A stretch of DNA of 64,000 nucleotides. Origin: Dirofilaria immitis (taxonomy: Eukaryota > Nematoda > Chromadorea > Rhabditida > Onchocercidae). This document shows, one piece after another, positions 22,679 through 35,960 of the stretch. The notes beneath the pieces were generated by a model. That model made no database searches and was not told the origin of the DNA. It saw only the letters and a list, made by a program, of their open reading frames with translations. The DNA lies in the NCBI GenBank assembly GCA_024305405.1, contig JAKNDB010000087.1, positions 3,226,501-3,290,500 of the forward strand. The letters are read 5' to 3'. The position numbers and the translations under genes are program-made. Position 1 is the first letter of the stretch, and every line of letters starts with the position of its first letter.

Positions 22679-25600
22679 TTAGTTCACCACCTCTTTTCGA
22701 TGTATCTGTAAGTATAGTATATTATAACACCGAAAAAACTAACAGTAGTTTTTTTAGCAGTAGGAGCAGTTGCCGTTTTGTCACCAAACACTTCGTCGCT
22801 TTCTCGACCTATTACTGTTTTTGGTTGAACTTTGCTCTTTGAAATAATATGCCGATTAACTTTTGACTCGCCTTTCACGTCATCCACACCAATAGTAGTT
22901 GTTTGGCCGGTAGTAGAAAGACTGGTCCCGAACGGTTTTGATACAGAATTCAACAAATTTCCTCCACCAAATGTGGAAATTTCCTTCGAACCGATAGAAT
23001 TTTTCTTTGCTACCGGTTTTTATCAGTAGCACTGATTTTCCGGGTGTAACGATACGGTCCAACACCTTCTCTTGTTGGTACCACTGTTTCTTCTTCTCTC
23101 ACTGGTACGTTCATTACTTCTTTTTTGAAGATTTAGTTGGTGAAGATGATGATACGGATGATACTTTATCCTTTTAAAATTTGATGCATTCTTTTTTGTG
23201 CTATTTAGATCGGTCCCTGTTGACATTGGAACATTAATTGCAGATTCGTCACGATCCGATGACTTCAGTTTATGCAATGGTTTCATAGCTATTGCTTTCA
23301 TTGAATTTTTGAATTCATCTGAGTCAGTGGATAGATTAGATACTTCGATTTTTTTCCATGGAGGTCGAGGCGCTTCTTCAGTTTTACGTGAAGTAGGTGA
23401 TAAAAATGAAGATGATTCTGGTTTATCGTCCTTGATCCATGGCGGTTTTTTAATTCGACCCGGTTTAATCGCTTCTTCCGATATTAAACACGTTTCAGGT
23501 GGATTCTCGAATCGTTCCTTGAATTTTGAGATATCTACCTTTGGCACAGACTGTACTGAAGAAAAATCTTGTTCTTTTATTGATTTTTCTGCTTCGTCGG
23601 ATAATTCCTCTGGAACTTCTTCAGGTTTCATTGGAGCTGCATAAGTTTTTTTGGATATTGCTGTTGGTGGTTCATTTTTAATAGATGATTTTCGTCGTAA
23701 CTTTGATCCCTTAGCATTTGATTTCTTTCTCATAGAACCTTTGGTATTTGAGGTTTTTGTTTTTCTAATGGAATCTTTGTCTCCTCTTCAACAGTCTTTT
23801 CCGTTTTCTTCTGACACCAAACAGGCTGAGAAGCTTTGTTGGAATCATCATCGATGGAGAATTTACGAACCATCCTTCGGATACTACTTTCACCACTTTC
23901 AATTGATGGTGCTTGTTTATGCTCTTTGGTATATTTCGCTGGAGCAGATGCAGGAGATTGAACCGTAGTTTTGTCCCCAAAAAGTTTTCTTATCCGTGAA
24001 ATACCAAAGTCACTATTATCTATTTCCACATCTGAATCCCTCGATTTGCTCAAGCTTCGAGCTGGGCTATGCGATGTCTCGCGCTCAGTGCCACCAAATA
24101 TTTTGATTCGATCACGAGCCGAACCAACGGGGATTTCAGCTTCAATTTGCTTGCGAGTTGGTATTGGTGATGAATAGCATTCGTCCGCTTTCCGCTTTCC
24201 TGGTGTTTGCAATGTTACCGTTTCTGATTCGTATTCTATCTGAGCATCATCATCATAATTCACGACATCAATACTAACATTGATCAACGGTAATAGGTTT
24301 GATGGCAACTTTGTAGACGATGAATTATGTAAAGAATTAGATGTAGCATTCATTCTGGTATCAGTTTCCGAAACAACTGGTGCCGATGAAGCAAAATACA
24401 TATCAATCGATCGCTCAGGAGGAATATTTGAAAGAGAGCTAAATCTAGAAGTGCCAATACTAGAAAGATCACTCAGACTTTGACTACCATAAACATCATC
24501 CTCATAATTTGACGTCGAAGGTGATGATCGTCCTGGAGACCTTACGCCAGAGTCATCGTCATTAATTATCGCAGAACTTTTGTCATTTGTAATCGTTTTC
24601 CTCAATTTGACGCCCTGCCGTATGGAGCGCAATAACTCATCTCTATCCACGGTAACTTTACCGCCTAATTTCATCAATGCTGTCTTCGGAGAACGTGATC
24701 GCCGGATGGTCTCTACGGATGGAAGAGGTGGTGGTGGAACAAGTAGCGGAGGTGGTGGCGGTGCCATAGCAGGTTCCAGCGGACCATTTCGATCTGGGGA
24801 TGTATCACGGCTGACTGGAAATGGTGAACTACGATCATTAGTTTCCACTTTACGCAACTTAACACCACCTCGTATTGATGCTAATAGTGCATCGCGATTT
24901 ATCGGTTGTTTACCACCAAGTTTCAATAGTGCGGGATTCGTGATTGGTTTCGCGACTTTATTCTGCTGCACATGGGATAATAGGAAATCCGGTGATGGTG
25001 AAGGAGGCGGCGGTGGAACAGATGTAACATCAAGATGTGTCGTTGGATTTGGTATTACAAATGCTTCCGGAATGGGAGATGATACAGGACTCAAATCATT
25101 GCGGACAGTTCCGACACCGATAGGAGCACTTCGATCATTGGTTATAGCTTTGCGCAATTTTACACCACCATGAATTTCGTTGAGCAATTTGTCGCGATCG
25201 AAGGTGGCACTGCCACCAAGTTTTAATAGAGCTGCAGGTGGGGAGCTTTTGGAGGTGGTGGTGCGAAAGGTATTGGCGATATATTGGTTCCTCGGAATTT
25301 TTCCATAAAAACGGGTTTTTTGGCATCGGGTCGACTACTATACGAAGTAGAAGCGATGGAATCAGGTGGAGGCGAATAACCACCACTTCGTACACGTCCG
25401 ACACCAATCGGCGCGCTTTTATCGTTGGTTAACGTATGCCTCAGTTGTACACCACAGCGAACTTCATCTAAAAGTTTATCTCGATCAAATACTGTCTTCA
25501 CCGCTACCATCTGTGGAGCTGGCTTCGATTTCGCTTTCAACTTTTGCGATAACTCAGGTAACGGTGGTGCCACTGGCGGAGGAGGTGGTGGTGGTGCCCG

Positions 25601-26859
25601 CGATTTAGATGTATCACGAACTAAGCTGTGCTGGCCCATTTGCACCGGACGAGCTAGATACATCGTATTTAGTACAAAAGTATGATTTACTTCGGATAAC
25701 TTCTTGCCGGGATAAGAATTACCGAATTGTTCTCTTTATATCGCTCACTGATATCATTCAGAAAACCATAATCGAATTCCTAAAACGAAAGAAAGAAATA
25801 TATTATGCGTATAAAATAAACGTATAAGAGGATATGTAAATAGATAATCAAGTAAATAAATAATAGTCGTGGGAATGTCGTGAGAAAAATCCAATACTTA
25901 TTCTTTATAACAATTAGATCAAGTAAAAATAAATTAGAAAACTTTTAGGCTTCCATACCTTAACTTATTACTGTTTCTGTTTCATTAGTATTTATAAAGT
26001 TGGAAGGAATGAGATAGGAAATGTATGCCAATTTTTAGTACTATCGTATTGCTCATTTCTTCCAATTTGGAAAGTATTAATGGAACAAATATCAATCAAA
26101 GAAGTTAGTTAGTGATTCACTACCTGATCATATAAATCATACATCATTTTTAAATATATATCAATAATTGATTGCTTCGTTATCATCTATCATAACTATT
26201 TCATCAATCTTCTCATCAGAATTTATTTATGTTTACTCCAAAAAAAAAAAAAAAAAACGCATAAATTCTCTCTCTTCTCTTTCTTTCATTTAATTGCAGA
26301 TTTAATTGAATCGTAAAATATTTGAATAATTTGAACTAATTGAAAATATTATAAGGATGATGTAATGATGATGATCCCAAATGTTTAAGAATGTATTTAG
26401 TTACTGAACTTTGAAAATCAAAATAAAAAGTTCAACAATATAACAGGAATGAAAAAGTTTTATTTTTTTAATTCATAATGAAGAAGTTGCAATAAAGCAA
26501 TGATATTTATTTTATTTATTTGATTATATCATAACATTCAGAGAGATTAATTTTTAATCATTTATTGTTACATTAAATTTTTCCAGTAATGTTCAAGTCA
26601 TCAAAACGATTTCGATGGATTATCTAATCACTGAGTGAAATTGCTCTTACGGAATGAATCAAATAGAAGGAATGAAGAAAAAAAGATTATTATATTGATA
26701 AGGAAATTTAAAATTTGTTATTATCAAATCATAAAAACTGAAATTATCGAAGGAAAAAGAAGAATCAGTTATAACCTTTATAATCGGATGACGCTCAATG
26801 AACATCGTTGTACAAGAGCGCTGCCCTTGACCTCACTGTTCTCCAGTGATAACTCCAAT
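22679..26859 (-). CDS. Proline-rich actin-binding protein with four WH2 motifs (WIP/cordon-bleu-like)
   Basis: WH2 motifs bind monomeric actin; several in a row are typical of nucleators or actin-sequestering scaffolds. A small exon at 26859-26832 (LELSLENSE) joins in phase to the exon starting at 25779 (EFDYGFLNDISERYK), which runs about 3 kb to 22744. A proposed 38-bp intron leads to a last exon at 22705-22679. WH2 motifs lie at about 25486-25409, 25202-25122, 24902-24822 and 24650-24570, each of the form RDxLLxxIRxGVKLRKxxTNDRSxP; the last three are preceded by LxKLGG. Proline stretches between them could bind profilin or SH3 domains. The C-terminal half is Ser/Lys-rich with basic patches SRIRKLFGDK, IRRMVRKFS and ISKFKERFE. 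One-base slips in homopolymers occur near 25735, 25240-25243, 23750, 23172-23175, 23121-23126 and 23017-23021; no other breaks are seen. The true first exon was not found. Confidence 0.85.
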
Positions 26860-26915
26860 CTGCAATAACAAAATAATATAAAAATCTTTAATTCTCGACT
26901 TCTTTTCTCGACTTT

Positions 26916-26921
<6 letters not shown>

Positions 26922-26947
<26 letters not shown>

Positions 26948-26957
26948 CTCTCTCTCG
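26922..26957. repeat. (CT)n tract
   Basis: CT dinucleotide run in the intron or 5' flank just upstream of the first identified WH2-gene exon. The Arg-Glu repeat ORF on the minus strand is an artefact of it. Confidence 0.85.
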
Positions 26958-29900
26958 TTTAATTTCGAGTTTATACGCAAGAAACGATGGGAAACACATT
27001 GAAAAGCATAATTCCATTTTACATAATGAATTTATATTCATGGGAACGAACAGTTACGTTATTGATTACACGTATGACTAAAACGTACAAAACGTTCGAT
27101 GATTTACTGTTAAAACATCCTGGCTATTATATAATATTTTTTGCTGTTTTTGAATTAGTTTAGATATGATAATTCGAACTGATAAATTGTTATTTAGATC
27201 AGCAAGATATTAAAAGTATCTATAGACATAATTAATATTGAAATTCGAATGGATCAGTCTGAAAATTTATATTTCGTACAATTAACAATTTTTTTTTTAA
27301 TACAAACAGTCAAAAACACACTGATAATATGATTTACTTTTCATTAAATCATTTCTTTTTTCCTTATTATTATTATTGTAATAGATTAATTTTCAATTCC
27401 TAATATCGTTATCAAAATTCAAATTTGCGTTCATAATATTTAAATTTGTTATCTGCAAAGAAAAAAATTTTAATCTATACTTAACAAATTTCTTACAATA
27501 ATACTTAGACTACAAAAGAAATTTTAATAACTAAAATCCGATTCTAATAAATTTCACTTTAATCGTCAATCTACGACTTTCACTGATTATAATCAATTTA
27601 TTTGTTATAATTAATAAAGATAGCATAGCTAAGGGATTCACACCCATCTCTTAATATGTAATGAGAGTTGGAATAGAGGCGAGTAACAAATTAGACAATA
27701 ATAGTGTATCAATCAAAATACTTCTAAAATGCGGTACTTCCATTCATAGATATAAAGCGGATTTTAGTGAATAATTCGCAGATAAAATTCAATTGAATTA
27801 TACCATCGAACTGATATTTCAGAGAAGAAACGATTTAGTGAAGTATGAGATGAATTGATATTGTTTAAAAACAAATGTTTCAAGAGATTAGAAAGAAATA
27901 TTGCAAAAGACTGAAGCAAGCGGCACTGAAAAGAATTGGGATTGATTGGTGTGGTAGAGAGGATAGGCTAAAGTTAAAGTTGCAACTAAGTTTTTGAGAA
28001 GCGAAACAGTTTATCAGAACAAGTAGGTTTTTGAAAGCTAATAAAAAATGTGTAACGAATATTTCACGGATAACAATAATTAATTGCAATAACAAAAATT
28101 ACGTTCGTAATAATTTTAGTCAATCGTTATGATAGCATATCCCCGATATAACTAAACTATTCTTCCCAAAATTCATTAATTCTCATCATTGGGTAATTTG
28201 AAATTAAAATTTAATTAATGTAATAAATCAAAACTATGTGAATTACTAATTTAGTTTAATCAATTAAACACTCATTTAAAGTTATCATAAAATACATTTA
28301 CTTGATATCGAAATTCTATAATTTTTGAAATTCATCACAATTAATTTTTTGCTATTGAATATTGAACTGCCTTAAGTTTGAATCAAATTAATGTTTGCAA
28401 CTTAATTTCTGCAACTTAATTTCCACATAAATTAACTTAATGGTAGTATAGTATAGTTCTCTGAAAAATTTTTATTATCAGATAAACGCAGTCAGTTTAT
28501 TTGAGAAAATGAGTATTCTACTTATATAAAGACGAATTCATACGATTCGTGTTCTTCTTATTGGCTATTCAACTATTACATCATCAAGTTTGCTGCGGTT
28601 TATTGCCGCTCACAAATCAGTATTTACAGTAATCTAAAGGTTAACTTCTTGTGAATTATTTCAAATTATTTTTCCTAAGAGAAATTCAATTGCAATTTTT
28701 CAACAAAAAAATGAAATAAAATGCAAGACTACAAATATCTGAAAGTAATGTCAGTGAAGTTTGAAAAATTAGCGAAATAATGCAAAAGATCTCAAAGATT
28801 AACTTTTTTAAGAAAAATAAATTGAAATATATTTACCATAATTGTTTATCTAATCAGTGATACATTTGAAAAGTAAGAAAATCATTTATTTGTTTCACAT
28901 TTTTTCAAAAAACAAAACAAAAATGCTAGAAGTTAGGGAATGATGCTTCTAATCTCGAGCAGAATTGCAAGTTTTCATGGAAAAAACAAAAGGACATCAT
29001 GTTATTGTTAACATTTATCAAAATAGATTGAAGTTCGTTCCGTGCAGTTTTCTTAATTTAAAGCTTACTGGAGAAGATAAGAAAGATAAAAATTGTACTT
29101 TGAACTAAATATCTTTTAATCTCGAAAATATCTCGAAGTTTTGTCAAAAGTCTGCTAGGCATTAGGAATGTTCAATTGAAAAAGCACTCATACATATTGA
29201 AAAACAAAAGAACCACATCAGACAGTTGTGAAATTTGAAGGAAGTGAAGAAAAGAATTTAACATTAAAAAACAATGCGAAATATTGGCTAGAAGTTCGTG
29301 AACAAATGATAATTGATTTCATGTAGTATAAATGATCCTTTCAGATAAGTATTAATAATACCCAATAAAAATAACCTAAGAAATTTTATCCAAAATTCTT
29401 CTTAAAAGTGAAAGAAAATTTGAGTCTGATATCTGCCTTATTTAATTATTTACATCATGAAAGTTTTAAAAAATTATTAAACAAAACGCTATAAACAAGG
29501 CTAAATAATAGATCTTAGTATTCTTACTACTATATCCTTTTAAAATCAATAATCATTTCTATTTTCATATAAATAAAAACTGAAAAGTGGGATCAATGGA
29601 AGATTTTTCATGAAAAAGTTGCAGAGAAAAAGTAGAATTCATTTTCAACAATTATACTGCTCCGTATGAAAAAATTCCAGCATACCCAATTTCAGATCAA
29701 AAGAAATCTAGTCCTTCGAAATTTTAATGTAATTATGAAGCATCGAAAGAAGTGAAAAGAAAATCGGAAATGAAAGACTAAAAGATTGACAGATCCGATT
29801 TTATAATACATTAAAAAGAAAAAATGTATTTTGCAATTAAATGTGAAGCGATATCAGCTCAATTAATATTCTGATATTTGCCTTTAAAGAGTGAGTATAT

Positions 29901-32900
29901 TGTATTTAAAATGTCATCTTCAATGTGATTAAAATATTACAGTTAACATTAAAGCACTTTTGCTATTATCTTCAAACAAAAAAAAAAAGAAAAATTTAAT
30001 ATATCTTAAACCCATTTAAAATTGTAATATTTGATGATTTCAAAGCTGGTCTTTTCATAAATAAAATTATCAAAAAATAACTAGAAAAATCGCCACTCTA
30101 AATCTTTCTATTATAATACAATAGTAGTAAATTAAAGAAATTTAATATCCAGAATTTATAAATCTTAAATATTACAGAAACTCTTCGGAGATTTCGAACT
30201 TTTTAGCATTACGATTTGATTCTTATCTTTTCCCTTTATTGTATTTCATTTCATATAAATTATTTGTATCTCATACAAATTTCGATGCCTTCCTTTTCCT
30301 TTGTATATTTGTTAAATGAACAAAAAAAAAGCCAAAATTAATAGAGTATAAGCGGCAAGAAGAGAACGAAAAAAGATTGAAATACTGGATGAGATTAATG
30401 ATAAAAAGTGATAAACGACTTTTGAATGTATGAATTCCGGCGAAACTTATTTTAATGTTTCGTCGTCAACAAAAGCAATAACATTTGTACATTTTTCTTT
30501 TTTAAAAAAAAAAGGAATTTTTAATAAAATCGTTATTTCACGATTGAAAAATATGCAAAATAAATCTCCTTGATAATTTTCCTCAATTAATAAAATTGTT
30601 ATCAGCTTCCCATTCCCACCTAAATTATCAAAAAATCACTATCTACCATTACAATTCTTGCTGTCACTTACTTCATTATTGTCACTACTGCCTTATCTTC
30701 TTCAAATAATTATTAATTGATGTTTGAAAAATACAATGGATGTAAATACCTAATTTATTCGATGGGAGATAAATACTTTTGAAATGAATAGAAAGAAGAG
30801 AGAATGCAAATTTTTGATTTTTTGAGAAATTTTATTTATTTATTTTTTTGAAAAATTTTTATTTACAACAATAATGATATATTTCTCCGCCATTAATGAT
30901 GCTTTCAACTTAAGCAAGAATATAAGAATAACAGGAAGTCAAAATAAAATAGCACGTCGAAACTTTTAATAAAGAAATTATCTTAATATCAATTCAAATA
31001 TCATTATGATCGATTAAATTTATTCGAACTACTTTATTCCTCCTATAAAACCAAAGAAAATAAATTTCTTCTTTAAGAGATAAATATACAAACGATTGCT
31101 CAATTTAAATTTAATGACATAAAACTAATAATAACTTTATTATTAACTGCCGAAACATATCACAATTCCAAAATTCAACTTGAAGTTTTCGAAGAAATAT
31201 GTTGTCATAGCTATGTAAAGTTATCAGCATCGCAAAACGACCACAGGAAAAAATATCGCAGAACAACGAACATTTGGAAAGAAATTCTAGAAACTCAGAA
31301 AAATTACAATTTTATAGGTTTCGAAAATTATGTAAAGAATAATTGTAGGAAAGTATATGAATTTTTAAAATTGCACTATTTGTAATTTCAGGTAGCGTGA
31401 AGTGAAGTTCGGAACTTTGCAAAAATTCGAAATGTGAGAAAGATAAAGAAAAAGGTAAAAGGTAAATAGATTTAAAATTCAAATTATTCGTGACCTGTTT
31501 TACGGAAAATTGCTTTGAAAATATCAGATGGATGATGAAATGGAATAAAGGGGCAATACGCTTAAAACAAGCGAGCAAAAATTAACAAATGAATAATAGA
31601 CAAAAAAAGGAACAGAAACTGAACTCTACAAGTTATTTAAATATCAGTGCAACAATAAAAATAATGACTTAATGGATTTTATAGTTAATTTGTGATAAAT
31701 AACCTTTGATATTATTAGATTTTAATGATATCTTAATGATAAATGACCTTTAATTAATGATAATATAATATGAAAAAAGATTAAAGGGAAAGATAGAATA
31801 TAATTTTAAAAAGCCAAAATTTGAAAATTAAAGTATTGTCATGATAAGATATAAGTAATTAGGCCAAAAGATACCTTAACACAATAAGTATATATCATTT
31901 TCTCTGCCTTTCTTCTCAAATGAATTACCAGTTGTATGAACCATTTAATAAATAAATGAAGGGAATAAGAGCTGAATGGAAGAAGGAGAAAATGAATGAG
32001 GTCAAATAGTAGTAGTTAATGAGATTGATTGAAATGTAAACATTTCATTTCATTTCTTCTTCATAAGAATTTAAAAAAAAAAAAAAAACTACGTTATTAT
32101 TTAAATTGTTCCAACGTTTCTTTCTTTCTTTTTTTTTTACAAAAATTTACTTGAAAAAGGTCGTCAAAATATGATTGACAAGATTAAGTTTTTCTTTACT
32201 TCGTAATAGGTAAATATCCTAAATATGCGCCGTATATCGCAAGCGCTGTATATCGCAAAATGTACCACAATATATGTGTTTTTTAAATATCCAATTTTTA
32301 AACCTATGCACTCCTAATTTTTGAAAAAATATTCTCTTTTCCTTATTACGTTTCCTTATTATACTTATACACGGTGGTGAAATAAGCAAGTTGCGAGTCC
32401 TTTCATTCGTCATTTCACGACATATATTTATTTCATCGTAAATAAAACTCACATCCTACAGTCATGATTGATCTAATCATTCATTATCAATGAGCAACCA
32501 ATATAATCGTTTGAACGTTGACTAGAAAGACAATAATAAAAGTTTTGAAGCACCTTTAAAAAAAAGCAGCAATCATTCAACACGAAAATATAATGGAATA
32601 CAACAAAATATTAAGGAAATGTTTGAATCTAAAAAATTTTTTTAATGCCACCTGCAACCGATCATTTGATTGTTTTTAGGATTTAGGCAAAAATATTATG
32701 ATGCATGCAAATCTGAAATGTATATTTCGGTTATTCAAAAAATCTTTTTATTGCAGCAATAAGAATAAAGTTATCACGGTAATTTTAAAAGATCGGGAAA
32801 AAAAAACATATTATTATTTATCAGATAAAGGAGTTGCTAATTTCGATCAAATTTATTGAAAATAAGAGGAAAATTGAACGAAACCAGTAGTTTTTTTTTT

Positions 32901-35879
32901 TGACTGATTTTTTATGAATTTCCTCAATCAATTTCGGGAAAAAATAGATCACAAATATGCAATGAATTTGGTATAAAACATTTTAATAATCTGAAACGAG
33001 TTTCTTTGATTTATCCAGAAGTATAAACAGGAAATAAAGTTTGTGACATGTTGTTAAGCCATAAAAATAAATATATCATTTTCTGATCGAAGATGAAAGT
33101 CAAATTTTTTCTGATTAAAAACAAATCACCCCTAAAAGTCTTAAATGACCACTTTATTTTTTATTTTTTGGATTTCCTGATTCCTCTTGATCATTTCAAA
33201 GAATTGAAATATGAAATAAAACAATTTTTTTAACAATTTTTCATTTGTAATTTTCTGCATGATTCTATTAAAGACGATGAAATGAAATATATGTGTGGAG
33301 GATAATCGCTCTTTTAACTTTCTTATTAATTAATGAACTAAAAATTTATAGTTTTGAGGAAAATTGGAAAAAATATGAAAGAAATTTTATCTTCGAAGAA
33401 ATTTCGGATGAAAGTGAAAAATGACAGGAAATAAAGAATGAAAAAGATCTACAAATTTTATCTGGCAATGGAAAATGAGTTTTCGATAAATGATAAATAG
33501 AAAGCGGAAATAATTTGCGCATGACATTGGATAGCTTGCAAGGTAATATTCTTTAAAATTCTTTGAAAGATTGAGAATAATGTGCTTGAGCAGAAAAAGT
33601 CTGGATTACTTAATGTTTTCCAGAAAATTTTGAAGAACGGTCTTTTTTCATACCATTAAAATCGTTTAGATCTCTAGGTAAGAGAAGAATTTGTGATGAA
33701 ATCTACAATTAATAGTACTACAGAAATGTTGCTGACAATTATACTTATTATCGAAGGGAACCTAGTTGTAATATTCAGTATAAGATCTATTAAAATACTT
33801 AGTATAGCTAGTTTCTATTGTTGTTACTATTGATGCAAAAAATTGAGAAAGAAATGAAAACTTCTCCTGGCCTTCTATTTACAATTTAAAAATTGATGAA
33901 AAACATTAAATAGCCAATAAATGATAGTAATAATTTCTCATTTATTGAGAAAATTTGAAGTGATACATTGTTTTTATGTTATTCATTTATTTTATGTCAC
34001 TATTTTATGCAAATTATGGGAAAACATTATTGACAATTCTTCAACATTATATGCCAAGCTTCTATAATGCTACTTTACGTTGCATAATGGAAAACGTTAG
34101 AAAAAAAAGTTAGAAATTATTGCTTATATGGACCAAGAAAGGTTAAAATTAGTGTCGCAGAAGCACAAGCAATGAAATAAAAAATATACTAACTTCAGGT
34201 TCTTAGTTCAATTAAAAAGAAATCACATGTGCTCACTTTGATTATCATTCCTTAATAACTCATTTCGGCCCCGTTTCACCCTTGTTAAGTAACAATTTAT
34301 AGCTCAATATCTTCTCAATATTCGAACTAAAACTTCTGCAACATATTATTCTCTCTTCACTTCCACACTTTCTCTTGTTGATCTGATGTTCAAATTAGAT
34401 TTCATAGAAAATGTAAAAACAATAATCAAAATGAATTACACCAGTATTTTAATAGGTAAATACCTTAATTAGAAGTCTCAACTGAAATATCTAAACGGCA
34501 ATGACAAAGGCAAATAATAATTTAAATCTTATCAGTGCTTTTGATAATGCATCGGCATGTATGCTGTTCACTCTCTTTGTATATTAAAGAAACCTTATTG
34601 ACGAATCACTCAAAACAGAGAGCGGGAGAGTCGACGATCATAAAGAGGAGAGAGAATTGTTGGTATTTATGCCATCAGTCATCTAGATTCCAATTGATAC
34701 GATTGGTCAGTCAGTCGACTGATTGAATAATCGATGATCAATACATTAGAACTGAGTGGCATTACAGAGATTCTTAAAAATGAAATTAATACGTTTCTAC
34801 TCTACTCTCGACTTTGACATTACCAAAGCCAGCAAACTTTGCATGTTGTTTTTTAATTTATGAGAATGAAAAAATTTCACACTGGATTTAGTGTTTAGTA
34901 AATAGGAAATAAAATAATCAATTATTCATTAAATGAAGTCATTTTAGAATAAAAGTCAAATATGCTAGAACGGATAAATTCCACTTCTTATAGGTTTAAA
35001 GTGTATCGGGAAACCTCAAGAAATTGTATGATCCTCAACTGACACTTACGTTTAAGAAATTGCTTTTCATGGTCTTTGATCGATGTTAAATTTAATTCCT
35101 GTCTTATATCCATTGCCAAAATACTATCGCTTATCATCGCCTACAAATACCTTTTACCGCCATTATATACTCTTTGCTTTCTCTTATATATATATGTAGA
35201 TCAATAAATGTAGCTAAATATGGAAAAAAACAGATTCTCTTTTTTACCATCGATTTCGACCTTTTCTATATGATATAATATATCATTGAATTATTATTTC
35301 ATATATGTCTAAATAGTGTTATTTCTTCATCTAATATATCTCATATGATGGCTCTTTGCCTATATCCTACCGTATGTATGGTATATAGATAGCCAAAGGG
35401 GTTTCTAGGTTTGTTCAATAAGGTTCCAATGGTAAATGGCAGTCTACGGTCGAGCTTTCACAACTAGCAGAAACGAAATCTTTCCGTCTTTCCAAAGAAA
35501 CGATTCGAAAAAACCCTTAATCTATTCCCAAGTAGTGGTACAGTTTCTTCATGTTGTCATATTAGCAACTTCTGATCCTATAAATCTTTCCAAATATAAT
35601 TGTCTGTGAAACATCCCATATCAAAGAAGAGGAAAGTTTTTGTTTTCCACGATACAGTGGACAAAATATGATAATCTAGTAGAATTTAATAATAGGACAT
35701 CCAATAATATCTTACATTGTTCATTCATCATTTCTTTAATATATGGCAGTTGTTGACATTTAATGATGGCATGTTCTCGTGAAATGAATCTATCATTAAT
35801 ATTCCAAATTCTCTGAAAATTCCCATTTTCGTAAGAAATATAAATGCAATCAATTTCAACGGTCAATGGAGAACATTAA

Positions 35880-35960
35880 TAGCAACAGGAGCAATAGCAA
35901 TAGCAATAACAATAGCAACAACAACAACAACAATAAAGACAACAGTGATAACAATAAATG
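35880..35960. repeat. Imperfect (AGCAAT)n/(CAA)n repeat
   Basis: agcaat units pass into a short pure caa run and then degenerate. No open frame of interest spans it. Confidence 0.75.

Noticed and set aside
23198..25685. Plus-strand ORFs of 60-200 codons, including a Gly-rich one
   Set aside because: Antisense shadows of the WH2 gene; the Gly runs are the complement of Pro codons.
23017..25735. WH2 gene as a pseudogene or programmed frameshift gene
   Set aside because: Every break is a one-base change in a homopolymer with intact frames between, and the same pattern affects unrelated genes in the window.
35621..35866. 81-codon minus-strand ORF
   Set aside because: No domain, no splice context, composition expected for AT-rich DNA.
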